A stretch of 64,000 bases of DNA from Zanthoxylum bungeanum (lineage: Eukaryota > Streptophyta > Magnoliopsida > Sapindales > Rutaceae). Position numbers and translations under genes: made by a program. Shown piece after piece: positions 23,805-34,816 of this stretch (within the stretch, counting starts at the first letter, position 1; each line of letters begins with the position of its first letter). The notes beneath the pieces are model-generated. The model was not told the DNA's origin. It saw only the letters and a program-made list of their open reading frames with translations, and did no database searches. The DNA lies in the NCBI GenBank assembly GCA_019454045.1, contig SKCR01017735.1:124001-188000 (forward strand), written 5' to 3'.

Positions 23805-24575
23805 GTGATTCACACTGTCCATGAATCTCTGCGGCATATCAAAGGTCAAGGAAAACTTAACAAACGGCATGCAAAATGGATGGAGTTCGTGGAGACCTTC
23901 CCATATGTCATTCGATATAAGCAAGGTAAGGAGAATGTGGTTGTTGATGCACTTTCACGCAGGTATGTTTTACTTACATCCTTGAGTTCTAAGTTTCTTG
24001 GTTTTGACTGTATCAAAGATTTGTATACAAGTGACAAAGGTGTTTATGGTAAATTTTACAGACAAGATGATTTTTTATTTAAAGAGAATAAATTGTGTGT
24101 GCCTAGTTGTTCTATGCGTGAATTATTGGTCCGTGAAGCACATAGTGGGGGTCTTATGGGTCATTTTGGTATTACGAAAACATTGGATATCTTGCATGAA
24201 CATTTTTATTGGCCTAAAATGAAGAAGCATGTCATACGCATTTGTACTAGTTGCATTACTTGTAGGAAAGCAAAATCTAAAGTTCAACCACATTGGCTTT
24301 ATACACCTTTACCTGTTCCTCAGGCACCATGGGTAGATATTTCCATGGACTTTGTGTTAGGATTGCCTAGATCTAGGAAGGGTCGGGACTCTATTTTTGT
24401 TGTAGTAGACCATTTTAGCAAGATGGCACACTTTATTCCATGTCACAAATCAGATGATGCCACACACATTGCTGACTTATTTTTTAGTGAGGTTGTTCGC
24501 TTACATGGAGTACCTCGGAGTATAGTATCAGACATGGATGCGAAGTTTTTAAGTCATTTTTGGAAAATTTTATAG
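23805..24575 (+). pseudogene. RNase H end and integrase domain of element D
   Basis: A 256-codon open stretch from the end of RNase H ([12 protein letters not shown]) through the integrase zinc-binding region (H-H, then CTSCITC) to the catalytic core. The core contains the first aspartate ([11 protein letters not shown]) and the second (VSDMDAKF). The glutamate partner lies in TEVVNRT after a stop at about 24572, so the catalytic triad survives although the protein is interrupted. Confidence 0.85.
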
Positions 24576-25204
24576 GGTAGGCTGGGAACTAAACTGTTAT
24601 TTTCCACCACTTGTCACCCACAGACTGACAGTCAAACTGAAGTCGTTAACAGGACCATGTCCCAACTATTACGTACTGTCATTTCTAAGAATTTTAAGAC
24701 ATGGGAAAAATGTTTACCTTTCATTGAGTTTGCATATAATCGTAGTATTCATTCCACTACTTCTTATTCTCCTTTTGAAATTGTGTATGGATTTAACCCA
24801 CTAACACCTCTGGATTTATTACCTTTGCCCGTTGATGAGAGAGTGAGCCTGGATGGTAAACGCAAGGCCGACTTGGTAGAGTCCATACATGAGAAAGCAA
24901 GAAAACATATTGAGAAGAAGAATGAACAATATGCCTCGCATGCCAACAAGGGTAGACGTCGTGTCTCTTTCAAACCCGGTGATTGGGTTTGGGTACACAT
25001 GTGAACAGAGTGTTTCCCAAAGCAACGGCAATCCAAACTCCAACCCAGAGGCGATGGCCCATTTCAGATTCTTGAGAAAATCAATTACAATGCCTACAAA
25101 GTGGATTTACCAGGTGAGTATAATGTTTATGCGTCATTTAATGTTTATGATCTTTCTTTGTTTGATACAGATTCGAGGTCGAATCCTTTCGATGAGAGGG
25201 GGAA

Positions 25205-26026
25205 TGATGAGGCCCAGGATACAGCCCATGATGGATGGACCGCCATAGTACAAGTTCCAGAAGGTCCAATCACGAAGTCTCGAGCTAAGAAGATCCAGGA
25301 AGCTATGCATGGATTCATACAGAATATGGTATCTGACTATTTCCGTACTTCTACTTCATTGAGTATGGGCTTGACGCTGGACGAACCCAAGATGGTGAAT
25401 CTTACTCAGGTCGCGGTGCAATGAGTTACTTAGGCCTATTCTATTATAGTTATTTGGCATTTGTTATTCATTTATTTAGGGCTTGACATTTGTTTTATTT
25501 CGGCCCGTTATTTACGTTTGAGTTTTTTCTTTAGATTATTATTTTACGTTTGGGAATTAGGTTAAGCGTGTAAGGGTTTGCACGTGGGGATTGGTTAGCT
25601 TAGTTTTAGGATACACGCCTGTTGGCGTGTGGGTAGTTTCGTTTTATCCTTATGGGTTAGGGTTTTGGTTGCAGCCTCCTTATAAAAGGCCAACTCTTTG
25701 GTTATGTTTAACAACTCTCTTTTCAATAAAAATATTTTATGAATTCGTGAACATTGAGATCCTCAACTTTGGTTATGTTTAACAACTCTCTTTTCAATAA
25801 AAATATTTTATCAATTCGTGAACATTGAGATCCTCAATTTGTTCTCACTGGTTTTGGCTTATCAAAGGACTGTTAACCCTTTGTGGCGCCCCTATTAGCA
25901 CTCTAGGTTTCTGTTGCTTGTTCTTCAGAGGTTTAGGGTTTTTATCCGAACTGTCTTGGTTTTTCTTGGGAACGATTTCAATCTTGTATGGGTTTGTCAG
26001 GCTTCACTCCATGCAGGTTCTCATCA
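25205..26026 (+). repeat. 3' LTR of element D (822 bp)
   Basis: Starts inside the pol frame at TGATGAGG, ends CTCATCA and is followed by the duplication GACTT. It differs from the 5' LTR by an internal tandem duplication of about 70 bases. Confidence 0.9.
25692..25845 (+). repeat. Tandem duplication within the 3' LTR of D
   Basis: A segment from CTTTGGTTATG to GAGATCCTCAA occurs twice in a row, once in the 5' LTR. It must have arisen after D inserted. Confidence 0.85.
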
Positions 26027-26031
26027 GACTT
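26027..26031. repeat. Target site duplication of D, right (GACTT)
   Basis: Partner of 18903-18907. Confidence 0.9.
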
Positions 26032-26121
26032 GATGGTCGATCTATGTCTCTGCTCCTTCGGATATTGAAGGACAGAAAGATTATATGTATATGCATGTCC
26101 CCAACTTGAATGGTTTATCAC
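26032..26121 (+). repeat. Old copia-type LTR, segment 2 of 3
   Basis: The short stretch between elements D and C. It continues 18907 on the left and 34444 on the right. Confidence 0.5.
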
Positions 26122-26126
26122 ACCGT
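26122..26126. repeat. Target site duplication of C, left (ACCGT)
   Basis: ACCGT precedes TGTAGGCATTG and recurs at 34439-34443. Confidence 0.9.
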
Positions 26127-28141
26127 TGTAGGCATTGCATTTTTGCATGTCAGCCCGATGATGAGTCTCGTATGGAGACACTACCTCTTTAGTTGTGAAA
26201 GCCGCGGGAAACGGACATTGGAAGGGTAAAATTGGAAATTAGCATTTTTTCAGATTTAACTCGCTTGTTTCGCTTCGGGTTTGCTTGTTGGACCTCTGTT
26301 TTTAAACACACCAAACCCATTAAATCACAAATTAAAACATTTAAAATACATGTCACTAATTAAAATTAAAACCAATTAAATTAAATTAAATCACATTCAC
26401 CAATTAAATTAAACTTGAAATAAATTAAAATCTAATTAAATTAAATTCCTAATTTAAATAAAACACATTCCTAATTAATTAAATCACCTACCAATTTAAA
26501 TAAATCATATCCTTAACTAAAAAGAATAGATCAAATCACTTCCCTTAATTAAAAGATTTCCCTTATCACATACTAATTAAAAAGATATCCAATTAAAACA
26601 CAAAATCCTTCTCCTTCTCAAATAAGGTAAAACCCTCTTCCTTGGCCTATAAAAAGAACCCTTAACCCACAAATTCAACCCTGGTTCATTCTCACGAAAA
26701 AACACAAATCAAATAAACCCTAAACTCTCACAGCCCTCTCTCTCGCACTCAAAGGATCCACGCTACAGCCCTCTCTCTCACCAAACACTCACGCACCTGC
26801 CCTTTGACCACACGTAGCCCACTAACGCTTTCTGCCCTAAATCACACATGTTGCTGCCAAAGACTCACGCCCACTGAAGGAACCCTGAAGCCACACACCC
26901 TAATAGTTCAACAGCCCATTCCTTTAACCAACAACCCTTCATTCCCCATTCACGCCCTAGCCACTGCACACAGCCCCAAACACTGCCCTAAAGTCGCACA
27001 AACATCCCCCACATACAGCCCATCAATTCACGCCTGAAACAGTCCCAAAAACACTCACTACACTGCACACTTTCTGCCACAAATCAGCCCACTGACCTGA
27101 TCGGTTTTTGGCCAGAATTTTAGCCCTGAAACAGCCCCAAAAACACCTAAAAACTGCACCAAAAAACTGCACAAAGTTTCCCCAAAAAGCCCTTAAAACC
27201 GCAAGCCAATTAGCCTCCAAAATCACCCAAAACAGTCCAAAAAACGACCAAAACAGTGACCTGAAACGTAGCAGCAAAATAGTAGCGAAACGGAGTAAAA
27301 ACAGCAGCCCGAACAGCAAAACAGCGAGGAAAGATGTTGAGGTGGTGAACTAAAAGAGTAGCGAATCATTCACCCTTCCAACGGACGTGTAACGCCCTTT
27401 CTTGAGACGACAAAAGAGGTTAGACCTGAGGGCACCTTTTCACTCATCTTCTTTCGTTTTTATTTTATTTATTTTAAAATATTATTGCATGAGAGTCGTT
27501 TGAAGCATGATGTGATTGTTGGATGAGCGGGATATGTGTTCCCTTTTGTGGTATATTGGATGGAAACCCGGACGTAAATTCCGTAGCCGATTCCGAATGG
27601 ACGGTAGTGCGGTCTGTACTCGGGATACAAGCCACGTACCACTTAAGATATACATATCTCGTCTCATCCAAATTTGTATTTGAGCATGTTATAGTCTTTA
27701 GGTTATATGTTTATTATTTAAAGCATGGTTTAATTTAGTTTGTTATTTATTTGTTAAAGCATGTTTAGGTTGTTCATTATGCATGTTCTTAGTTTATGAT
27801 GTGTTTGGGTAATGATTTATACATGTTGGTTTAATGGTTCAATAGGCTTGTTGTGTTACATTGCGTGTGAAATTATTTGGATGAAAGCATGTTAGATCTA
27901 AGTACCCTTGAGCATGAATGATGAATAGATTCGGTTAGTTTATTGCACACAATTATATCATCACAAGTGACATAAGTAAGGGACCATTCCGAACCCAACG
28001 GTTTGAGGTCTTCCTTTGCGAGGGGTGAGTGCGGCCTAAATCTTTGTCCCGGTTCACAACGGGTGGCGACTCCATATTATTTCATACTTCCTAACTAGGC
28101 CGCGAGCCTAGAATAGCGTCGGCCATGTTCTGTTGTCTACA
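26127..28141 (+). repeat. 5' LTR of element C (2015 bp)
   Basis: Contains an extremely AT-rich stretch of AATTAAA-like words (26320-26600), a TATA box at 26648 and a CA-rich leader (26750-27350). The 27.0-27.35 kb leader has repeated CCAAAA and AACAG words. Confidence 0.9.
26648..26655 (+). promoter_or_regulatory. TATA box, 5' LTR of C
   Basis: TATAAAAA after CTTGGCC. The same box is at 33793-33800 in the 3' LTR. Confidence 0.6.
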
Positions 28142-28142
28142 G

Positions 28143-28161
28143 TCTGGCGACTCCACTGGGG
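28143..28161 (+). promoter_or_regulatory. Putative primer site of element C
   Basis: TCTGGCGACTCCACTGGGG lies one base after the LTR. The position and sequence fit the primer site of Tat/Ogre elements; the exact tRNA was not determined. Confidence 0.65.
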
Positions 28162-30069
28162 ATTATAGAGAATTGGCCCCGAAATCATGTCTTGTGATGT
28201 GTATAATTGGTGCTTTAATTAATCGTTTCTATAGTGAGTTGAAAAGGGTGTAATCAAAGGCATTGTTAGGCTAGGTAATGGTTCGATGTCTTCCTTCACT
28301 CACTACCTTTTTATAAGAAAAGCTAGTGTGAGACACTGAGATAATCATTACTTGTAGCTCGTCGTGACAAACTAGTTTGGAGGACTCGTTGTTTATTCCT
28401 GACACCAAGCGATAAGAGCCTAAGGGGCTTGGGTACTTAAGAGAGCCTCGCTCCACCCTCCCTCTGGGGAATCTACAATGGGAAATCCATTCGACAGTTA
28501 GTCACACACCGTAACTCGTTGGCACGTACCGTAAGGTATAAAAAAGGTGCGCTCACTTGGTCACTTGAACCCTTGAGTGGGGAGTCCTAGTTGTGGGTAA
28601 TCCTTCGTCAAACGAGAGCCTTTGTCCACACTCCCGTAAACCCACATGTGAACCATAGTTGTATGACCTATTAGGGCCACCCTTTATGCTTTTGATAACC
28701 CCATGCATATTATGTCTCATGCATCCCATGCATCTCATACATTCATGCATCATGTTAACCCTCGTGTCTTAAAAGCCATCATAGATATCTGTTGGGTTAG
28801 AAAAAAAAGAAAGACTTGTCAAAGAAGAGTTTAACAAACATTGATATCAGAAAAATGAAGCCGAGAAACAGAAAGCCTTACGGCAAGCAAGAAAGAAAGA
28901 CCATGGTGGGCCCAAAAAAAAAAGAAAAAAAAAAGAAAAAAAAGAAAAAGAGAAAAAAAAAAAGAAAAATGTTGTTTTTAGTCCTTGATAGTTAGACATA
29001 AGTCCAATGACGAAATCGTTTGCTTTAGGGTGAAATCTTAGAAACGATAAACTCTTGATGTTCTTTTATCTGATACTTTGAGTGATTGATCTATGTTAGA
29101 CTCGTAAACACTCCACTATAGGTTTCTTAGCGGTGAAAACCTGAGTACTGGCAAGGTGACTAGTTGAAAAAATTGTGGGTCGGTGAATGACCGTTTGCTT
29201 AGATGTCTATCTTGATTTGCTCATGTTATGATGTGTGGTATGGTTGAAAATGAAAGAAAAGTCTCTAAAGAAAAGAATTGAACCACCTATAACCAATAAG
29301 CGTGAAGCTACCCATGGGCGAGTATTAGGACCACCATGAGGAGAAATGCTACCTTAAAGGGTAGGTGTGTTGAAAAAAAAAGAGAAAAAAGAAGTTCAAA
29401 ATGAAACGAGAGACAAAGGAAAAGAAAAAAAAATCATACCACATTGAGCATGGAAAAGCAACTGCATGCATAATTAAGACATCTAGGTTGGTTTGACCCA
29501 TCGATCCCGATTTTTGAAACGAAATCATTGAGTTGGCTTGCTTAAGGATCAAGCTGTGAAGGAAACTTTGCACACACACACTTTGAGTCTGACATAGATC
29601 ATTTATTCAAAAACTCAGATTTGAGTTGCATTGAGTGTTTTTAATGTCTCTAGTTTCATTACTGAGCATTCTTTGAAGACAATGATATGTATAACTATTG
29701 GGACTATTTCGTAGAATGTGATATAGCATGATGATATGGAAGGCCCCACCATATGGTTCATCTTGACCAAATACAAACAGCGGAGAGCAGAAAGCTACCA
29801 AGACTGGGGGTGGCCAGTCTACCACATCGCGAATCAAGGACATAACAAGATATTGAGTCATGAGACCAGAGAGAAGACTGAGCAATCACCTGGAGAACTG
29901 GTGGAAGACCTAACCCAACAGAATAGGAAATTCATGCATGCATGCATACACGTAACGTATTTTTGCATTCTTTTTTGTGTTTGTTTCGTTTTGCATTCAC
30001 AGGTTTCAAAGATGAACAAGAGAAAGCGGCAAAGACAAGCCAACCAGAATCAGCAACATATGAGTAATA
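28162..30069 (+). other. Left interior of element C
   Basis: No domain recognised. Holds a purine-rich tract (about 28911-28970, mostly A with G) and short unrelated frames. A 129-codon frame starting at 29736 shows no known motif and runs into the tandem arrays. A highly decayed gag cannot be excluded. Confidence 0.5.
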
Positions 30070-31110
30070 GTTTTGGGGATGAGTCACAAGGGGCGAGGCG
30101 AACATCAGTATCAACTTGGGGGTGAGGCCCACGTTGTCAGTATCAGTTTGGGGCGAGGCCCACATAAGTTTCAGTTTGGGGTCGAGGCCCGTATCAGTAT
30201 TCGTTTGGGGATAAGTCCCGGGGTTGAGGCCCACATCAGTATCAGTTTTGGGGCAAGGCCCACATCAGTATCAATTTTGGGGCAAGGCCCACATCAGTTT
30301 CAGTCTGGGGGCGAGGCCCACATCAGTATCAGTTTGGGGCGAGACCCACATCAGTATCAACTCAGGGTCGAGGCCCACCTTATCAGCAGTTTGGGGAATG
30401 AATCCCAGGGTCGAGGCCCACATCGTCAGAGTTTCGGGAATAAATCCCAGGTGAATGAATCCCACATCGCTAGAGTTTTGGAGTGAATCCAGGGAATGAA
30501 TCCCAGGGCCGAGGCCCACATCGTCAGAATTTGGAATGAATACAGGGAATGAATCCCAGGGCCGAGGCCCACATCAGCAAAGTTTTGGAATGAATCCAGG
30601 GAATGAATCACAGGGCCGAGGCCCACATCAGCACAATCGGGAATGAATCCCACATCGTCAGAATTTTTGGAATGAATCCCAGGACCGAGGCCCACGTCTT
30701 CAGAATTTGGAATGAATCCAGGGAATGAACCCCAGGGCCGAGGCCCACGTCATCAGAATTTGGAATGAATCCAGGGAATGAATCCCAAGGCCGAGGCCCA
30801 CGTCGTCAGAATTTGGAATGAATCCCAGGGCCGAGGCCCACGTCTTCAGAATTTGGAATGAATCCCAGGGCCGAGGCGCACGTCTTCAGAATTTGGAATG
30901 AATCCCAAGGCCGAGGCCCACATCAGCATCAGTTTAGGGCGAGGCCCACGTCAGCATCAGTTTGGGGCGAGGCCCGTATTAGCATCAGTATCAGTCTTAC
31001 CGGGTATGGCACTCTGGGGGCGAGGCCCACATCTTTATCAGTATCAGTCTTGTCGAGTATGGCATTCTGGGGACGAGGCCCACATTACATCAGATCAGTT
31101 CTGCCGAGAA
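30070..31110 (+). repeat. Tandem array 1 in element C
   Basis: Degenerate repeats built on CGAGGCCCACATC. The first block alternates with AGTATCAGTTTGGGG at a spacing of about 30 bases (30090-30400). The middle block has longer units with GAATGAATCCCAGGG and GTCAGAATTTGG (30400-30910). The third block returns to the first form. Confidence 0.85.
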
Positions 31111-31500
31111 TGGCACTCTGAGAATGGAGATATAGTCCGGGAATGGACAGCTCGAGAATGAGCACGCCTAGAATTTCACTCCGAGAATGGAGATATAGTC
31201 CGGGAATGGACAGCTCGAGAATGAGCACGCCGAGAATGGCACGCCGGGAATGGCACTCCGAGAATGGAGATATATAGTCCGGGAATGGACAGCTCGAGAA
31301 TGAGCACGCCGAGAATAGCACGCCGGGAATGGCACTTCGAGAATGGAGATTTAGTCCGGGAATGGACAGCTCGGGAATAAGCACGCCAAGAATGGCACAC
31401 CGGGAATGACACTCCGAGAATGGAGATTTAGTACGAGAATGGACAGTCCGGGAATGGACAGCTCGGGAATGAGCATGCCGGGAATGGCACTCCGGAAATG
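31111..31500 (+). repeat. Tandem array 2 in element C
   Basis: Units contain GAATGGAGATATAGTCC, GGGAATGGACAGCTCG and GAATGAGCACGCC, spacing about 70-85 bases, with a GAATGG-type word repeated within each unit. Confidence 0.85.
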
Positions 31501-32195
31501 GAGCACGGTTCAGAAATGGACCATCATCATATCAGCGATGCCTCGAAAATGGGGTTTAGCATGCCGAAAATGGCACTCCAGAAACGGAGCACGTTTCGGA
31601 AATGGACCATCATCATGTCAGCAATACCTCGGAAATGGGGTTTAGCATGCCGAAAATGGCACTCCGGAAATGGAGAACAGTTCGGAAATGGACCATCATC
31701 ATATCAGCGATGCCTCGGAAATGGGGTTTAGCATGCCAAAAATGGCACTCCGGAAATGGAGCACGGTTCGGAAATGGACCATCATCACATCAGCGATGCC
31801 TCGGAAATGGGGTTTAGCATGCCGAAAATGGCACTCCGGAAATGGAGCATGGTTCGGAAATGGACCATCATCATATCAGCGATGCCTCGGAAATGGGGTT
31901 AGCATGCCGAAAATAGCACTCCGAAAATGGAGCACGGTTCGGAAATGGACCATCATCATATCAGTAATGCCTCGGAAATGGGGTTTAGCATGCCGAAAAT
32001 GGCACTCCGGAAATGGAGCATGGTTCGGAAATGGACCATCATCATATCAGCGATGCCTCGAAAATGAGGTTTAGCATGCCGGAAATGGCACTCCGGAAAT
32101 GGAGCACGGTTCGGAAATGGACCATTATCTCATCACTCGCCGAAAATGGCACTCCGAAAATGGAGTACGGTTCGAAAATGGACCATCATCATATC
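31501..32195 (+). repeat. Tandem array 3 in element C (86-bp unit)
   Basis: GGACCATCAT occurs at 31518, 31604, 31690, 31776, 31862, 31947, 32033 and 32119, giving a regular 86-bp period (one 85), then 32180 after a shortened unit. The period is not a multiple of three, so the repeat-protein frames across it have no coding meaning. Confidence 0.95.
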
Positions 32196-32835
32196 AGCGA
32201 CACCCTAGGTACGGGGTTAGCACTCAGACTACTGCGACACCCTAGGTACGGGGTTAGCACGTCAGGTACGGCATGTGGACTATTCAGACTATTGTGGCTC
32301 TCTAGGTACGGAGACGTCACCGCGACACCCTAGGTACGGGGTTAGCACTCAGACATTTGTGGCTCTCTAGGTACGGAGACGTCACTGCGACACCCTAGGT
32401 ATGGGGTTAGCATTCAGACATTTGTGGCACTCTAGGCATGGAGACGTCACTGCGACACCCTAAATACGGGGTTAGCATTCAGACATTTGTGGCACTCTAG
32501 GTACGGAGGCGTCAACGCGACACCCTAGGTACGAGGTTAGCACTCAGACATTTGTGGCTCTCTAGGTACAGAGACGTCACCGCGACACCCTAGGTACTGG
32601 GTTAGCATTCAGTCATTTATGGCACTCTAGGTACGGAGGCGTCACCGCGACACCCTAGATACGGGGTTATCACTCAGACATTTGTGGCTCTCTAGGTACG
32701 GAGATGTCACCGCGACACCCTAGGTACGGGGTTAGCATGCTGAGAATGGCACAACTGCGACACCCTAGGTACGGGGTTAGCACGTCGGGAATGGCACAAC
32801 TGCGACGCCCTAGGTACGGGGTTTAGCACGCCAGG
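32196..32835 (+). repeat. Tandem array 4 in element C (65-bp unit)
   Basis: CGACACCCTAGGTACGGGG recurs with a strict 65-bp period at 32323, 32388, 32453, 32518, 32583, 32648 and 32713, and less regularly at both edges. Each unit also contains a second half with CTCTAGGTACGGAGACGTCAC. Confidence 0.95.
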
Positions 32836-33140
32836 AATGGCACATCATCAAATCAGTTAGGGAACAAAGCCCACAGATGGTTCGGGAACAAAGCCCAGAG
32901 GTCGAGGCACCTCGCCATCACACTCAACACAACGGGAACAAAGCCCAGGGAACAAAGCCCACTCTCTACACAGTTCGGGAACAAAGCCCACAGATGGTTC
33001 GGGAACAAAGCCTAGGGGTCGAAGCACCTCGCCATCACATCAGTTCAATTCGGTAGTGATTCCTAGAGATCGCAGCATCTTGCAGGGATGAACCTCATGG
33101 GTCGCAGCACCTCACCACCAGATCAACTCAGTTCGAAGCA
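32836..33140 (+). repeat. Tandem array 5 in element C
   Basis: Repeats of GGGAACAAAGCCCA and GGTCGAGGCACCTCGCCATCA, irregular spacing. Confidence 0.8.
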
Positions 33141-33240
33141 ACAAGCAAGTCAAGCGGCAGCTGGCGAGCCAGGTAAGTAAAAATGCATTGCACGTACTTT
33201 GATAGGATTGTCATTGTCACACACTGCACAAGTCTCATCA

Positions 33241-33253
33241 AAGTGGGGGCGAC
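33241..33253 (+). promoter_or_regulatory. Polypurine tract of element C
   Basis: AAGTGGGGGCGAC directly precedes the TGTAGGCATTG start of the 3' LTR. Confidence 0.75.
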
Positions 33254-34438
33254 TGTAGGCATTGCATTTTTGCATATCAGCTCGATGATGAGTCTCGTAT
33301 GGTGACACTACCTCTTTAGTTGTGAAAGCCGCGGGAAACGGACGTTGGAAGGGTAAAATTGGAAATTAGCATTTTGTCAGATTTAACTCGTTTGTTTCGC
33401 TTCGGGTTCGCTTGTTGGACATCTGTTTTTAAACACACCAAACCCATTAAATCACAAATTAAAACATTTAAAATACATGTCACTAATTAAAGTTAAAACC
33501 AATTAAATTAAACTTAAATTAAATTAAATTAAATCACATTCACCAATTAAATTAAACTTGAAATTAAATTAAAATCTAATTAAATTAAATTCCTAATTTA
33601 AATAAAACACATTCCTAATTTAATTAAATCACCTACCAATTTAAATAAATCATATCCTTAACTAAAAAGAATAAATCAAATCACTTCCCTTAATTAAAAG
33701 ATTTCCCTTATCACATACTAATTAAAAAGATATCCAATTAAAACACAAAATCCTTCTCCTTCTCAAATAAGGTAAAACCCTCTTCCTTGGCCTATAAAAA
33801 GAACCTTTAACCCACAAATTCAACCCTGGTTCATTCTCACGAAAACACAAATCAAATAAACCCTAAACTCTCACAGCCCTCTCTCTCGCACTTAAAGGAC
33901 AGTAGTGCGGTCTGTACTCGGGATACAACGCCACGTACCACTTAAGATATACATATCTCGTCTCATCCAAATTTGTATTTGAGCATGTTATAGTCTTTAG
34001 GTTATATGTTTATTATTTAAAGCATGGTTTAATTTAGTTTGTTATTTATTTGTTAAAGCATGTTTAGGTTGTTCATTATGCATGTTCTTAGTTTATGATG
34101 CGTTTGGGTAATGATTTATACATGTTGGTTTAATGGTTCAATAGGCTTGTTGTGTTACATTGCGTGAAATTATTTGGATGAAAGCATGTTAGATCTAAGT
34201 ACCCTTGAGCATGAATGATGAATAGATTCGGTTAGTTTATTGCACAAATTATATCATCACAAGTGACATAAGTAAGGGACCATTCCGAACCCAACGGTTT
34301 GAGGTCTTCCCTTGCGAGGGGTGAGTGCGGCCTTAAATCTTTGTCCCGGTTCTCACCGGGTGGCGACTCCATGTTATTTCATATTTCCCAACTAGGCCGC
34401 GAGCCTAGAACAGCGTCGCCCAGGTTCTGTTGTCTACA
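33254..34438 (+). repeat. 3' LTR of element C (1185 bp, internally deleted)
   Basis: Matches the 5' LTR at both ends but lacks the part equivalent to about 26753-27600. The join reads AAAGGACAGTAGTG. GGA occurs at both breakpoints in the 5' LTR (AAAGGATCC and ATGGACGG), suggesting a microhomology-mediated deletion of about 0.85 kb. Confidence 0.9.
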
Positions 34439-34443
34439 ACCGT
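34439..34443. repeat. Target site duplication of C, right (ACCGT)
   Basis: Partner of 26122-26126. Confidence 0.9.
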
Positions 34444-34816
34444 CTCACTGATCTGTGATATATAGTTGGGTAAAGCATCACAGACATATATAATTATTCT
34501 TTATGACAAACATGTATAAACCTAAAGAGTCTCATAACATGAAGTGCACGTATTGAGCACATGGGTAGCAATTAATCCAAAATTGATTAATAAGATTTGT
34601 TCAAATAGTTATTATTCAATCATAATTATTTGAAAGGAGATGGCATAGAGTCGAATTGTTCTATCCAAGTAGCTTATCAGATAAACGACGAGATTTGAGT
34701 AGGATGTGTGTTAATTGCTAATGTGTATTAATGTATTGTTTATTATATATTTTGAAAATATCGTGGGTGATTGACATTTGTTTAGTTGGACAAGTAAGAC
34801 TAAAATTCTAGTATTA
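34444..34816 (+). repeat. Old copia-type LTR, segment 3 of 3
   Basis: AACCTAAAGAGTCTCATAAC and GAGCACATGGGTA parallel 5561-5612, so it belongs to the same LTR group. Confidence 0.5.

Larger units (their letters stand above)
20607..25424 (+). pseudogene. CRM gag-pol polyprotein (inactivated)
   Basis: The ATG at 20607 (MSREGAAPS, then a stop at 20634) is the best start, in frame with the rest. Order: gag (20664-21563), zinc knuckle CFKCLGSVHIASQC near 21700, protease IIDGGSCTN near 21990, reverse transcriptase ([19 protein letters not shown] near 22850; YFDDIL near 23190), RNase H ([15 protein letters not shown] near 23620) and integrase. The integrase has the zinc region ending CITCRKAK, the core motifs [14 protein letters not shown] and SQTEVVNRT, and a tail with GPITKSRAKKIQ inside the 3' LTR. 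Stops at 20634, 21561, 21972, 22455, 22737, about 24572 and 25002, plus two frameshifts in the 22990-23600 reverse transcriptase part, abolish function. Gag packages the RNA and pol copies and inserts it. Confidence 0.9.
18908..26026 (+). mobile_element. CRM-type (centromeric) Ty3-gypsy retrotransposon D
   Basis: A complete 7.1-kb element with LTRs starting TGATGAGG and ending CTCATCA, a 5-bp duplication GACTT, a primer-site remnant and one gag-pol frame. The polyprotein continues 73 codons into the 3' LTR and ends with a GPITKSRAKKIQ-type tail. Both traits are known for the CRM clade of chromoviruses, which carry a CR motif instead of a chromodomain and favour centromeric chromatin. At least five in-frame stops and two frameshifts make it inactive. 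The clade assignment rests on family knowledge and has not been tested by a tree. Confidence 0.85.
26127..34438 (+). mobile_element. Non-coding Tat/Ogre-like LTR element C with internal tandem arrays
   Basis: An 8.3-kb element with LTRs TGTAGGCATTG...GTTGTCTACA and a 5-bp duplication ACCGT. TGGCGACTCCACTGGGG follows the 5' LTR, a junction familiar from plant Tat/Ogre-type gypsy elements, and a purine tract AAGTGGGGGCGAC precedes the 3' LTR. The 5.1-kb interior has no recognisable gag or pol domain and is 60% tandem repeats, so it fits the large non-autonomous class (LARD). Lineage is inferred from junction sequences only. Confidence 0.8.

Noticed and set aside
26804..27353. Pro/Thr-rich and Lys-rich frames in the 5' LTR of C
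   Set aside because: Lie in a CA-rich LTR leader and are missing from the 3' LTR; no motif.
30073..32333. Series of repeat-protein-like frames in element C
   Set aside because: The array periods (86 and 65 bases) are not multiples of three, so each unit changes frame; no start context, domain or conserved composition.
31501..32835. CRISPR-like regular spacing
   Set aside because: Whole 86- or 65-bp units are repeated, without unique spacers, in a plant retroelement.
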